From an uncultured Coriobacteriaceae bacterium (GTDB lineage: Bacteria > Actinomycetota > Coriobacteriia > Coriobacteriales > Eggerthellaceae): DNA of 14,372 bases. The stretch is from positions 1 through 14,372 of the forward strand of contig CACXFZ010000080.1 of the NCBI GenBank assembly GCA_902767025.1, in the 5' to 3' direction. Under the pieces are notes generated by a model that saw only the letters and a list, made by a program, of their open reading frames with translations, had not been told where the DNA came from and ran no database searches. Below, one piece after another: positions 5,672 through 13,738 of the stretch; position 1 is the first letter of the stretch, and every line of letters starts with the position of its first letter. A program made the position numbers and the translations under genes.

Positions 5672-8176
5672 ATGACAGATTACGCCACCCCAGACTCCAC
5701 GATGCTTGTGGGAAGCCAGCCCTTCGCCCAAGCACCTTCGCCCAACATGCTGCTGACGGTGTTCGACGGCTCGAAAAAGGAGCTCGAGATCAACCTCGGC
5801 CAGTTCCGCAAAGACGAGCTGAGCTTCGGGCGCGCGGAAGACAACGACATCGTCGTGCCCTCGGCCGGCAAGGTCGTATCGCGCCACCATGGCTTCCTGC
5901 GCCGCGTCAACGGCGTATGGCACGTGTTCGACAACAACTCCACCAACGGCGTCAAGGTCAACGGCATCCGCTGCCGCTACTCTCCCCTGTCCCCAGGCGA
6001 CATCTGCTCGATCGGGCGCCTGGACTCCCCCGACGACTGCACCATCATGGCCCTGGGCTACAGCGACATGCGCTGGAGCAACGTGGCGCTGCAGCGCGGG
6101 GGCACCGTGAGCATCGGCCGCGCCCAGGACAACACCCTCCGCCTGTCCTCGCCCATGGTGTCGGGGCACCACGCCGCCATCGTCGGCGATGCGCAGGGGC
6201 GCTTCTTCGTCCAGGACCTGAACAGCTACAACGGCACCTACGTCATGGGCACGCCAGTGACCAGTCCGCGCCAGCTGATGCCCGGCGACATCGTCTCGCT
6301 GGCCTTGAGCACGATCGTGTTCACCGGCGCTTCGCTGCTCTACAGCGAGGCCAGCCGCGGCGTGGACGTGGTGGCCGACGACCTGGTGCAGATCCGCAAG
6401 ACGCGCCGCGGCAAGCGCGTGACCAACGACCACATCTCGCTGCACATCAAGCGCGGCGACTTCGTGGCCATCATCGGTGGGTCGGGCTCGGGCAAGTCGA
6501 CGCTGCTGAACTGCCTGAACGGCAGCGACCCGGCGGCGCAAGGCTCGGTCTACATCGACGGCATCGACCTCTACCCCAACTACAGCTACCTGAAAAACGC
6601 CATCGGCTACGTGCCGCAGCAGGACATCGTCTACGACAACCTGACCTTGCTGGACATGCTGGGCTACGCCGCGGAACTGCGGATGCCGCCCGACTCGACG
6701 AAGGAGGAGCGCAAGCAGCGCGCCCTGGAAGTCATCGACTTGCTGGAGCTGTCGCACGAGAAGGACACCTTCATCGGCCAGCTCTCGGGCGGCCAGAAGA
6801 AGCGCGCCTCCATCGCCGTGGAGCTGCTCGCCGACCCGCGCCTGCTCTTCTTGGACGAGCCAACGTCGGGCCTGGACCCCGGCATCGAGCAGGACCTGAT
6901 GCGCAAGCTGGCCGCCATGGCGCGCGACGGGCGCACCATCATCCTGGTCACCCACACCACCTTGAACCTGCACCTGTGCAGCCAGGTCGTGTTCCTGGCC
7001 CCCGGCGGCAAGCTGTGCTACGCCGGCCCGCCCGAGGGAGCGCTCGCCTTCTTCGGCGTGGACGACTTCGTGCCCATCTACGACATGATCTCCCAGGAAC
7101 CCGACGCCTGGGCCGCGCGCTTCGCCGCCAGCCGCACCGTCGACGACGCCGGGCATGCCGGCTCGAGCACGGAAACCATCGCGCCTAAGAAGAGCCCGTC
7201 GTTCGCAAGCCAGCTTTCCACGCTGTCGCGCCGTTACCTGAAGCTGGTGATCAACGACAAGCAGCGACTGCTGCTGTTGCTGCTGCAGGCGCCGGCGCTG
7301 GCCGCGCTCATATGCCTGGTGGCGGGCGCCGACTGCTTCAAGGTGTGCGAGCCCACCCAATCGTGCCTGTTCGCGCTGTCGTGCGCCGCGTTCTGGGTGG
7401 GCGTGCTGAACTCCATCCAGGAAATCTGCAAGGAGCACGTGATCACCAAGCGCGAGTACGCCGGCGGCCTGAAGATATCGGCCTACGTGCTCTCGAAAGT
7501 GATCGTGCTGGGACTTCTCTGCGTCGTGCAATCCCTGATGCTCACCGGCGTGTTCTGCGCGATGGAGGGCTACCCCGACACCGAGCCGCTGTTCTTCCAT
7601 CCGGCCTTCGAGCTGTTCGTGACGATGCTGTTGCTCACGCTGTCCGCGATGTGCTTGGGCCTGTGGGTGTCGGCGCTGTTCAGCAACCCCGACCGCGCCA
7701 TCGCGATGGCCCCCATCCTGATCATGCCGCAGGTGCTGTTCTCGGGGCTCATCTTCAAGCTGGAAGGCGTGGCGGAGACCATTTCGGTGTTCGTGAACTG
7801 CCGCTGGGGCATGGAGGCGTTCGGCGCGACAGCCGATTTGAACGCGCTGCCGCTTTCCATCTACGGCGAGGAAGTGACGGTGCCCGCCAGCACGCAGCAC
7901 GTCGACTCCGCCGTGGTGCCCGTGCCCGAGACCACCACCGAGTACATGGGCCAGCAGATCACGATCGAGGCCGAAGAGCGCACGGTCGAGAACTTCGACG
8001 TCGACGTGCCCGAGCAGGTGCGCGCGATCGACCAGGACATGTACCCGCACGAAGTCGACCACGCCTACGACCATCTGCTGCCCCACCTGCTGGCGGACTG
8101 GGGTGTGCTGGTGGTGTTCTGCATCGTGTGCGTGGGCCTGTGCGCGGCCACCCTGCGCCGCACGATCGCCCGCTAG
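5672..8176 (+). CDS. FHA-FHA-ABC exporter (ABCG-type half transporter, Rv1747-like)
   Basis: An 834-residue membrane protein with two phosphothreonine-binding domains fused to an ABC exporter. FHA1 (about 28-110) keeps GR (53-54), S-x-x-H (70-73) and NG (92-93). FHA2 (about 138-215) keeps GR (149-150), S-x-x-H (164-167) and NG (187-188). The ATPase domain has Walker A GGSGSGKST (269-277), Gln316/317, LSGGQ (371-375), Walker B LLFLDEP (391-397) and His428. The C-terminal ABC2-type membrane domain has about six segments (534-550, 563-580, 603-630, 646-668, 676-694, 809-828), with a long acidic loop at about 700-805 before the last one. Substrate unknown; a cell-envelope component is the reasonable guess from the M. 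tuberculosis homologue. The start at 5672 has GAAAGG upstream; a longer in-frame opening at 5531 lies in the intergenic spacer. It converges tail to tail with the kinase gene, which probably supplies its phospho-signal. Confidence 0.9.
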   Translation: MTDYATPDSTMLVGSQPFAQAPSPNMLLTVFDGSKKELEINLGQFRKDELSFGRAEDNDIVVPSAGKVVSRHHGFLRRVNGVWHVFDNNSTNGVKVNGIRCRYSPLSPGDICSIGRLDSPDDCTIMALGYSDMRWSNVALQRGGTVSIGRAQDNTLRLSSPMVSGHHAAIVGDAQGRFFVQDLNSYNGTYVMGTPVTSPRQLMPGDIVSLALSTIVFTGASLLYSEASRGVDVVADDLVQIRKTRRGKRVTNDHISLHIKRGDFVAIIGGSGSGKSTLLNCLNGSDPAAQGSVYIDGIDLYPNYSYLKNAIGYVPQQDIVYDNLTLLDMLGYAAELRMPPDSTKEERKQRALEVIDLLELSHEKDTFIGQLSGGQKKRASIAVELLADPRLLFLDEPTSGLDPGIEQDLMRKLAAMARDGRTIILVTHTTLNLHLCSQVVFLAPGGKLCYAGPPEGALAFFGVDDFVPIYDMISQEPDAWAARFAASRTVDDAGHAGSSTETIAPKKSPSFASQLSTLSRRYLKLVINDKQRLLLLLLQAPALAALICLVAGADCFKVCEPTQSCLFALSCAAFWVGVLNSIQEICKEHVITKREYAGGLKISAYVLSKVIVLGLLCVVQSLMLTGVFCAMEGYPDTEPLFFHPAFELFVTMLLLTLSAMCLGLWVSALFSNPDRAIAMAPILIMPQVLFSGLIFKLEGVAETISVFVNCRWGMEAFGATADLNALPLSIYGEEVTVPASTQHVDSAVVPVPETTTEYMGQQITIEAEERTVENFDVDVPEQVRAIDQDMYPHEVDHAYDHLLPHLLADWGVLVVFCIVCVGLCAATLRRTIAR

Positions 8177-8229
8177 CTGCATCCTGGGACACGGCAGGCG
8201 CCACGGCCCGCCCTACCCAGCGGCAAGCG

Positions 8230-9399
8230 CTACTTGCTGCAGGCCACGATCAGGCGCGTGTCGCCGATGGTCAGGATGTCGCCCTGGCGGCACAGGGCGC
8301 GCTCGTGGATGGGCATGCCGTTGAGCAGCGTGCCGTTCGACGAACCCAGGTCCTCGACCAGCAGGAAGGTCCCCTGCGGGGTCACGCGCGCGTGCATCTT
8401 GGAAATGGAGTTCACCGGGATCTGGATGTCGGCCTGCGGGCTGCGCCCGATGGTGGCCGGCCCGGTCACGCGCACGGCGTTGCCCTTCTGCTGCCCTTCG
8501 CGCGCGAACACCAGCGCCCAGAACTCGGGTCCCACGCCCGTGCTCACGGCCTCCAGCTCCGCTTTGTCCACCGTGGACAGGTAGCTGTCCAGGTCGCGCT
8601 TCATCTTGATGGCCGACAGGTAGCGCTGCTGGGGATTGTCCTGCATGCAGCGCATGATGATCTGCTCGAGCGGCACGGGAATGGCCGGGTTGAGCTTCGT
8701 CGGCGGCATGGCGCTGCGCGAGGCTGCCTGTTTGGGGTTTTGCAGCAGCGACGCCGCGTCGAAGGGAAGCTTGCCCGTGCACATCTCGTAGAGAGTGATG
8801 CCCAGCGAGTAGATGTCGCTTGCCGGCGTGAGCGTGCCGCCCGCCAGCTGCTCGGGGCTCATGTACTGCACGGTGCCGATGACGGGGCTGTTGTCGGGGA
8901 TGATGCTGCGGCGCGCCTGCGCGATGCCGAAGTCCATCACCTTCGCGTCACCCGAGCGCATCATCATGATGTTGGACGACTTGATGTCGCTGTGCACGAC
9001 GTTGTGCCCATGCGCCTCGGCCAACGCCAGGCACACCTGGGAGGCGATGGTGGCCGCGCGCGCAGGCTGGAAGGTGCCATGCTTGCGCAGCGATTCGCGC
9101 AGGTTGATGCCCTCGACGAACTCCATGACGATGTAGCACTGGTTGCCGTTCTGCCCCGAATCGTAGACGCTGACGATGTGGGGGCTGTTCAGGGCCGCCG
9201 CCGAGCGGGCCTCGTTGCGGAAGCGCATGACGAACTGCGAGTTGGCGGCGTACTGCGGCAACATGACCTTGATGGCCACGAAGCGCCCCAGGTTCATGTC
9301 CTGGGCCTTGTACACTTCGGCCATGCCGCCCACGCCGACTTTGCCCAGCACGCTGTAGCGTCCGGCAAAGAGCATGTTCGCAGGCTGTGCCACGCGCAT
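8230..9399 (-). CDS. Soluble Ser/Thr protein kinase with C-terminal FHA domain
   Basis: A 389-residue cytoplasmic kinase. Domain 1 (about 13-275) is a Hanks-type kinase with glycine loop GVGGMAEVY (22-30), Lys44, Glu63, catalytic Asp138 and Asn143, DFG (156-158) and SPE (181-183). The usual HRD arginine is Ser137 (HSDIK), making it a non-RD kinase, and the activation segment is short with only Ser165, Ser171 and Thr176 as hydroxyl residues. Domain 2 (about 290-389) is an FHA with IGR (317-319), S-x-x-H (333-336) and NG (355-356). There is no transmembrane or PASTA region, unlike PknB. The likely partner is the FHA-ABC exporter; autophosphorylation sites bound by either FHA are possible. The ATG at 9399 follows a GGAGAAGGGGG purine stretch; an in-frame ATG at 9375 is an alternative. 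The 3' end faces the exporter gene across 53 bases. Confidence 0.9.
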   Translation of the reverse strand: MRVAQPANMLFAGRYSVLGKVGVGGMAEVYKAQDMNLGRFVAIKVMLPQYAANSQFVMRFRNEARSAAALNSPHIVSVYDSGQNGNQCYIVMEFVEGINLRESLRKHGTFQPARAATIASQVCLALAEAHGHNVVHSDIKSSNIMMMRSGDAKVMDFGIAQARRSIIPDNSPVIGTVQYMSPEQLAGGTLTPASDIYSLGITLYEMCTGKLPFDAASLLQNPKQAASRSAMPPTKLNPAIPVPLEQIIMRCMQDNPQQRYLSAIKMKRDLDSYLSTVDKAELEAVSTGVGPEFWALVFAREGQQKGNAVRVTGPATIGRSPQADIQIPVNSISKMHARVTPQGTFLLVEDLGSSNGTLLNGMPIHERALCRQGDILTIGDTRLIVACSK

Positions 9400-9436
9400 C
9401 ACCCCCTTCTCCCACGTCGAAAACACGCATGAGCGC

Positions 9437-9465
9437 ATCATAGCAGGTGGCATGGAAGATGCCCA
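9437..9465 (-). promoter_or_regulatory. Probable promoter of the kinase gene
   Basis: On the - strand, TGGGCA (9460-9465, four of six matches to TTGACA) and TATGAT (9437-9442) are separated by exactly 17 bases. This would give a leader of about 30 bases to the kinase start at 9399. It is the best-formed two-part promoter in the window. Confidence 0.45.
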
Positions 9466-9551
9466 GATGCGCAGCCGCCCTGCGTTCGCCAAGGCGGGCA
9501 AAACACGGCCGTGCACGGTCTTCGACGCTACCGAAACAACCGCCGAGGGCG

Positions 9552-9557
9552 TATAAT
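9552..9557 (+). promoter_or_regulatory. Candidate -10 element of the zinc-ribbon gene, followed by a leader hairpin
   Basis: A perfect TATAAT lies 65 bases before the ATG at 9623. No -35 is recognisable at 16-18 bases. The leader contains a GC-rich inverted repeat, GGCCG (9582-9586) with CGGCC (9592-9596), ahead of the ribosome site AGGTGGG (9608-9614). Confidence 0.45.
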
Positions 9558-9622
9558 GCCCTTATTCGTGGGACATGCGACGGCCGCCGGGCGGCCTGGG
9601 ACAACGTAGGTGGGTGATACGC

Positions 9623-10573
9623 ATGATGTTCTGTCCTCAATGCGGAGCGTCAATCGAGGAAGCTTCCTCGTTCTGCACCAACTGTGGCGCAAAGCTCGAT
9701 GAAGCCGCAACCCAGGAAGAGGGCGCCGACGTCACGCGCCTGGTCGAAGACGACCTCGACTTCGGGGACATGAAGGACCCCTCGGCCACCGGCCCCACCA
9801 CCGTCGAGCCGTTCCAAGTGAATTCCATCCCCTTCCAGGCGGGCCTGCACACCGACACGATGCACGTGAACGGCCAGCAGACGCCTCCTGCCACGCCCCA
9901 GCAAGTCGTGCAGACCATCCCGTCGCTGGTGGTGGCCGTTCCCCAGACGGGCACGGTTGCCGCCCCGGCAGAGCAGAAGGGCCTGAGCACGGGCGGCAAG
10001 GCCGCCATCATCTCGTCGGTGTGCGTGCTGGGCGCGGCCATCGGCATCGCCCTGGCCGTTTTGCATCCCTGGGCGCCATCCGAAGCCGACAGCAGCAGTG
10101 CAGCCGCATCGTCGAGCGCGCAGACGTCGAGCTCGGATACGGAGAAGGCCACGACTGAGGCACCGGCTGCAACGGCGCAGCCCTCGGCCACGGCCACTCC
10201 CGCCACCCCGCAGGTGGACACCGTGACCATCACGCTCACGGGCATCAACGGCGACACGCGCACGGACACCATCCGCCGCCAGGGCACGTCCCAGCGCGTC
10301 ATCCCCGATTCGAACAGCCGCGCCGTCACGGTCGACGAGATCATGGCGCTCAACGATGCCGAGCGCAACATCGCCTACAACGAGATCATCGCCGCCTGGA
10401 GCGGATACTCGTTCAAGAACAGCGGGCTCGCATCGTACTTCACCAACAACTGCTCGAGCTGGTACACCCCCAGCGGAGGCTCGGGCGGACTGCCCCCGGG
10501 AGTTGCCGGCGAGAACGTGGAGCTGATCAAGAGCTACACCGACTCCTGGTACAAGAACCTGGCGAAGTACTAG
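9623..10573 (+). CDS. Zinc-ribbon, single-TM protein with C-terminal YARHG-like domain
   Basis: A 316-residue protein with an N-terminal zinc ribbon (Cys4, Cys7, Cys18, Cys21), an acidic/Pro-Thr region, one membrane segment at about 127-147, a Ser/Thr/Ala-rich linker (153-195) and an extracellular C-terminal domain. Residues 241-305 resemble the YARHG domain: LNDAERNIAYNEIIAAWSG, then YFTNNCSSWY, then ENVELIKSY. The name-giving Ala-Arg-His-Gly is replaced by Ala-Ala-Trp-Ser-Gly. The topology puts the zinc ribbon inside and the YARHG-like part outside. Function is unknown; such proteins are often found in Gram-positive envelope loci. It is divergent from the kinase gene with a 223-bp shared upstream region, so both may be regulated together. 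Thr residues in the cytosolic part could be kinase targets (inference). ATG 9623 is used; ATG 9626 is equally possible. Confidence 0.8.
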   Translation: MMFCPQCGASIEEASSFCTNCGAKLDEAATQEEGADVTRLVEDDLDFGDMKDPSATGPTTVEPFQVNSIPFQAGLHTDTMHVNGQQTPPATPQQVVQTIPSLVVAVPQTGTVAAPAEQKGLSTGGKAAIISSVCVLGAAIGIALAVLHPWAPSEADSSSAAASSSAQTSSSDTEKATTEAPAATAQPSATATPATPQVDTVTITLTGINGDTRTDTIRRQGTSQRVIPDSNSRAVTVDEIMALNDAERNIAYNEIIAAWSGYSFKNSGLASYFTNNCSSWYTPSGGSGGLPPGVAGENVELIKSYTDSWYKNLAKY

Positions 10574-10629
10574 GCGAAAGTCCCTTCCCCTAGCCTGCTC
10601 GGCCGATTGCCACCCTTCGCTTCGGCAAG

Positions 10630-11856
10630 CTAGACGCGCTCCACAGCGTCCAGGATGCGCTGGCACACGCTGCGCCAGGACAAGACCGTCGTGTCGCATG
10701 CCGGCGACGGGTCGTCGAGGGCATCCGCAATCGCCTGCGCCAGTTCCGCCTCGAAGCCCGGCAGGGCGTCTTCGTGCGGCTCGCCTTCCCCGTCCATCGC
10801 CGGAGGCGCGACGAAGCGGATGGGGGCGTCGGGCAGCTGGCCGACCAGCCAGGCGCGGATCCCCGGCAGGTCGGTGACCACCGCGTTGCACCCGCAGGCG
10901 ATGGCCTCGAGCAGCACCAGCGGCAGGCCCTCGTAAAACGACGGGAGCACGAACACGTTGGCGCGCTGGTAGGCGTCGATCAGCTCGTCGTTTCCCACCA
11001 CGCCTGCCAGCTCGATGTGGTAGGGGCACGAGCGCATGAGCCCGGTCACCTTCTCGAATTCGACGGGGTCGTTGTAGCCGCCGATGAGCACCGTGCGCAC
11101 CGGAGCCTGCTCGGGCGGCAGCGATGCGATGGCGCGCACCAGGCTCTCCACGCCCTTGCGACGCCAGATCTTGCCCACGTAGACCATCGTGCGCGCGCCC
11201 TCGACGCGCTTGCCCTCTACAGGATGGAAAACCTCGTCGTTGTACCCGGTGCCGATCACGTGGATCTTCGCGGCGGGCAAGCCGTAGACCTCTTCGATCT
11301 CGCGCGCCTGGGGCTCGTGCAGCGCCAGCGCGGCATCGAGTTTGCCCATCGCCTCGCACACGAACGCACGCTCGAGCGGGATGCGCTGCATCTGGCGGAT
11401 GTCGGTGCTGTGCGAGATCGCCACGATCTTGCACGGGGCAAGCGCGGGCTCGCTTTGCGCACGCGCGCGGATCCGCTCGACCACCACGGCCGCCGCCAGG
11501 TACAGGTGATGGCACACCACGACGTCGGGAACGAAGCGGTCGAGCACGTCGTCGACTGCGTCGGAAAAGGCGCGCTTGAACTGCGCGGTCATCGCCGGCG
11601 TCAGGTCGCGGTAGCGCGTGGCCGGATACGGCATGACATCCGACATCCCCACTACCGGGAAGGGAAGCTCGTCGGTGCAGAAGCGCACCGGCCGGAAATG
11701 CACGCCGGCGGGAAAGGACGGGTCGTCGTCGACGGCGATGCCGGCGATGACCGCCTGGTTGGCGCCCAGGCGCGCGAACCCCTCCACCACGTGCGACAAG
11801 TACACGCCGCTGCCGGTGCTGTCGGGCTTCTGGGCGCTCACGTGCAAGATGTTCAT
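10630..11856 (-). CDS. GT4-family glycosyltransferase (GT-B fold), distal gene of the folE operon
   Basis: A 408-residue cytoplasmic or membrane-associated glycosyltransferase expected to move a sugar from a nucleotide-sugar donor to an unknown acceptor. The N-terminal domain starts MNILHVSAQKPDSTGSGVYL, with the glycine-rich acceptor-side loop at residues 13-20. The C-terminal donor domain has VGKIWRRKG (227-235), whose basic residues contact the donor phosphates, and the retaining-GT motif E-x7-E at Glu309 and Glu317. The start at 11856 has AAGGA seven bases upstream and begins at the family start. It lies 28 bases after the stop of the other glycosyltransferase, so the two are likely co-transcribed. 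A weak 5-bp stem follows the stop but no clear terminator. Confidence 0.88.
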   Translation of the reverse strand: MNILHVSAQKPDSTGSGVYLSHVVEGFARLGANQAVIAGIAVDDDPSFPAGVHFRPVRFCTDELPFPVVGMSDVMPYPATRYRDLTPAMTAQFKRAFSDAVDDVLDRFVPDVVVCHHLYLAAAVVVERIRARAQSEPALAPCKIVAISHSTDIRQMQRIPLERAFVCEAMGKLDAALALHEPQAREIEEVYGLPAAKIHVIGTGYNDEVFHPVEGKRVEGARTMVYVGKIWRRKGVESLVRAIASLPPEQAPVRTVLIGGYNDPVEFEKVTGLMRSCPYHIELAGVVGNDELIDAYQRANVFVLPSFYEGLPLVLLEAIACGCNAVVTDLPGIRAWLVGQLPDAPIRFVAPPAMDGEGEPHEDALPGFEAELAQAIADALDDPSPACDTTVLSWRSVCQRILDAVERV

Positions 11857-11884
11857 GGAACCATCCTTGTGCTCTGTTGCCGGC

Positions 11885-13087
11885 CTAGCGGAATTGCTCG
11901 ATGGCCTGCTGATAGAGCGGCACCAATTCCGAGATGACCGCTTCTTGCGAGTAGGCGCGCGCAAAGGAGGCGATGTCGGCCCGCCAATCCGCGCTGGCAC
12001 GCTCGAGGGTGTCCAGGATCGCATCGGCCAGGGCCTGCGCGTCGTTTACCGGCACCAGGGCGCCCACCTGGTCGTTCACGAAGTCCGGCAGGCCGCCCTC
12101 GTTCGTCGCGACCACGGGCGTGCCGCATGCCATGGCCTCCACGGCCACGAGCCCGAAGGCCTCGCGCCGCGACGGCACCAGGTCCACATCGGCGATGTTG
12201 TACAGGCGGCAGAGCTCGTCTTGCGCCACGTTGCCCAGGAAATGCACCCGCTGCAACCCCAGCGAATGCGCCTGCGCTTCCAGTTCTTCGCGCAGCTCGC
12301 CGTCTCCGGCAAGCACGGTCACCACGTCGGGCGCCTGCAGCTCGTAGCGGGCCGCGGCGTTCAGCAGCACGTCCACGCCCTTGAAGTTCGTGAGCTTGCC
12401 GGCGAAGAGCACGATGCGCCTGCCTTCCACGTCTACACCGTACGGGGCAAGCACCTCCGACGCATCAAGTCCCAGCGGCTTGAAGATGGCCGGGTTGTAG
12501 CCGTTGCTCATCAGCACGAGCTTGTGCGCGGCCTCGGGGAAGATCTCGCGCACCAGCTGTTCGTTGTCCTTAGACACGCAGATCACGCAGGAGCACGCAT
12601 CGATCGCCCGCTCGGCGAAGGGGCGCAGGTTGGGCCACGAACGCACGCCCATCAGGTCGGTGCCGTGCGCCGTGAGCACCAGCGGCACGCCGCAGCCCAC
12701 GGCAAGCGAAGACAGGATCCACACGTGCTGGCCGTGCACCACGTCGGGCTTGAACTGGACGATCTCGTCTTCGATGGCCGCGCGAAACGCCTGGATGTAG
12801 CTGTTCAGCTGCACTTCGTCCAAATCGCCGAACGCGACCAGCGAGCGCGGGTGCGTGGTGAAGCACGGGAAGTTGAACGGCAGCGCATCCGCAGGCGCGC
12901 TCCCCTCGCCGGTGAAGTAGACCGGATGGAACCTGACGCCGTCGTAGCGCGGGAAGTCCACCGTGTTCTCGGGCATGATGACGCACACTTCGTGCCCCAT
13001 GCTCACCAGCTGCATGGCCAGGTTCTTGGTATAGGTTCCGCTCCCGCTTCCCTCCAGGGGGAAGTGGTTGATCATCAGAATCCGCAT
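11885..13087 (-). CDS. GT4-family glycosyltransferase (GT-B fold), middle gene of the folE operon
   Basis: A 400-residue retaining glycosyltransferase. It starts MRILMINHFPLEGSGSGTYT, with the glycine-rich loop at 13-20. Further family marks are TAHGTD (139-144), the donor-side FAGKLTNFKG (228-237) and E-x7-E with Glu309 and Glu317, the same positions as in the neighbouring enzyme, which points to an old duplication. Sequence identity between the two is otherwise modest by eye, so they probably act on successive or different acceptors. Donor and acceptor are not evident. The ATG at 13087 has GGGGAGGA just upstream, inside the 16-base gap after folE, so it is translated from the folE message. 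Confidence 0.9.
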   Translation of the reverse strand: MRILMINHFPLEGSGSGTYTKNLAMQLVSMGHEVCVIMPENTVDFPRYDGVRFHPVYFTGEGSAPADALPFNFPCFTTHPRSLVAFGDLDEVQLNSYIQAFRAAIEDEIVQFKPDVVHGQHVWILSSLAVGCGVPLVLTAHGTDLMGVRSWPNLRPFAERAIDACSCVICVSKDNEQLVREIFPEAAHKLVLMSNGYNPAIFKPLGLDASEVLAPYGVDVEGRRIVLFAGKLTNFKGVDVLLNAAARYELQAPDVVTVLAGDGELREELEAQAHSLGLQRVHFLGNVAQDELCRLYNIADVDLVPSRREAFGLVAVEAMACGTPVVATNEGGLPDFVNDQVGALVPVNDAQALADAILDTLERASADWRADIASFARAYSQEAVISELVPLYQQAIEQFR

Positions 13088-13103
13088 GGCGTCCTCCCCT
13101 AGG

Positions 13104-13688
13104 TTAGATGCCGAACAGGTCCAGAGCCTCGTCGCGCGTGCGCTGGTCGCTTCTGAACACGCCGCGCACCGCGCTTGTCACCGTCTTCGAGCCGGGCTTC
13201 TTCACGCCGCGCATCGTCATGCACATGTGCTCGGCCTCGATGACCACGCACACGCCCAGCGGGTCGAGCGCGCTCATCATCGCGTCGGCCACCTGCGACG
13301 TCATGCGCTCCTGCAGCTGCAGGCGATGCGCGAAGCCCTCCACGCAGCGCGCGATCTTCGACAGGCCGGTGATGCGGCCGTCGCGGGGGATGTAGGCCAC
13401 GTGGGCCTTCCCCTCGAAGGGAAGCAGATGGTGCTCGCACATGCTCGCGAACGGGATGTCCTTCACGATGACCATTTCCTCATGGCCTTCTTCGTGGAAC
13501 TGCTTCATCAGGTGCTGGCACGGGTCTTCCTGGGTGCCGCCCAGGATCTCGGAGCAGGCACGGGCCACGCGTGCCGGCGTTTCCTGCAGCCCTTCGCGGT
13601 CGGGATCCTCGCCCACACCGATCAGAAACTCGCGAATGGCCGCCTGCACGCGCTGCTCGTCGATCTTGTTGTAGGACAGATCTGCCAT
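13104..13688 (-). CDS. folE: GTP cyclohydrolase I (type IA)
   Basis: A 194-residue enzyme of normal family length that converts GTP to 7,8-dihydroneopterin triphosphate, the first step towards tetrahydrofolate and, in many bacteria, the precursor of queuosine. Zinc ligands are visible: Cys84 and His87 in MCEHHLLPF, and Cys156 in HMCMTMRG. The QVADAMM segment (132-138) and the tail RTRDEALDLF are also typical. No other folate or queuosine gene lies in the window. It is the first gene of a three-gene unit with two glycosyltransferases, the next start being 16 bases after its stop. The start at 13688 is preceded by an AGGGGGAA ribosome site. Confidence 0.97.
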   Translation of the reverse strand: MADLSYNKIDEQRVQAAIREFLIGVGEDPDREGLQETPARVARACSEILGGTQEDPCQHLMKQFHEEGHEEMVIVKDIPFASMCEHHLLPFEGKAHVAYIPRDGRITGLSKIARCVEGFAHRLQLQERMTSQVADAMMSALDPLGVCVVIEAEHMCMTMRGVKKPGSKTVTSAVRGVFRSDQRTRDEALDLFGI

Positions 13689-13732
13689 GGTCGGATTCCC
13701 CCTGCCTGTCTGCTGTCGAATTGCTTCGGGCT

Positions 13733-13738
13733 ATTGTA
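13733..13738 (-). promoter_or_regulatory. Candidate -10 element of the folE operon
   Basis: On the - strand TACAAT, within GGTACAATAGC, lies about 45 bases before the folE start and just after the terminator of the upstream Veg-family gene. The same 11-base string is found before the amidase gene. A matching -35 is not seen. Confidence 0.4.

Noticed and set aside
5501..8182. In-frame extension of the amidase reading frame to 8182 on the - strand
   Set aside because: The extension is antisense to the FHA exporter and the signal peptide at 5500 marks the true start.
8177..8229. Bidirectional terminator between the exporter and kinase genes
   Set aside because: Only CTGGG/CCCAG can pair across 27 bases and there is no T-run, so the evidence is too weak to call.
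7312..9432. Long + strand frame covering the end of the exporter and the kinase gene
   Set aside because: It is Arg/His/Ala-rich with no domain, and it opposes two well-supported genes.
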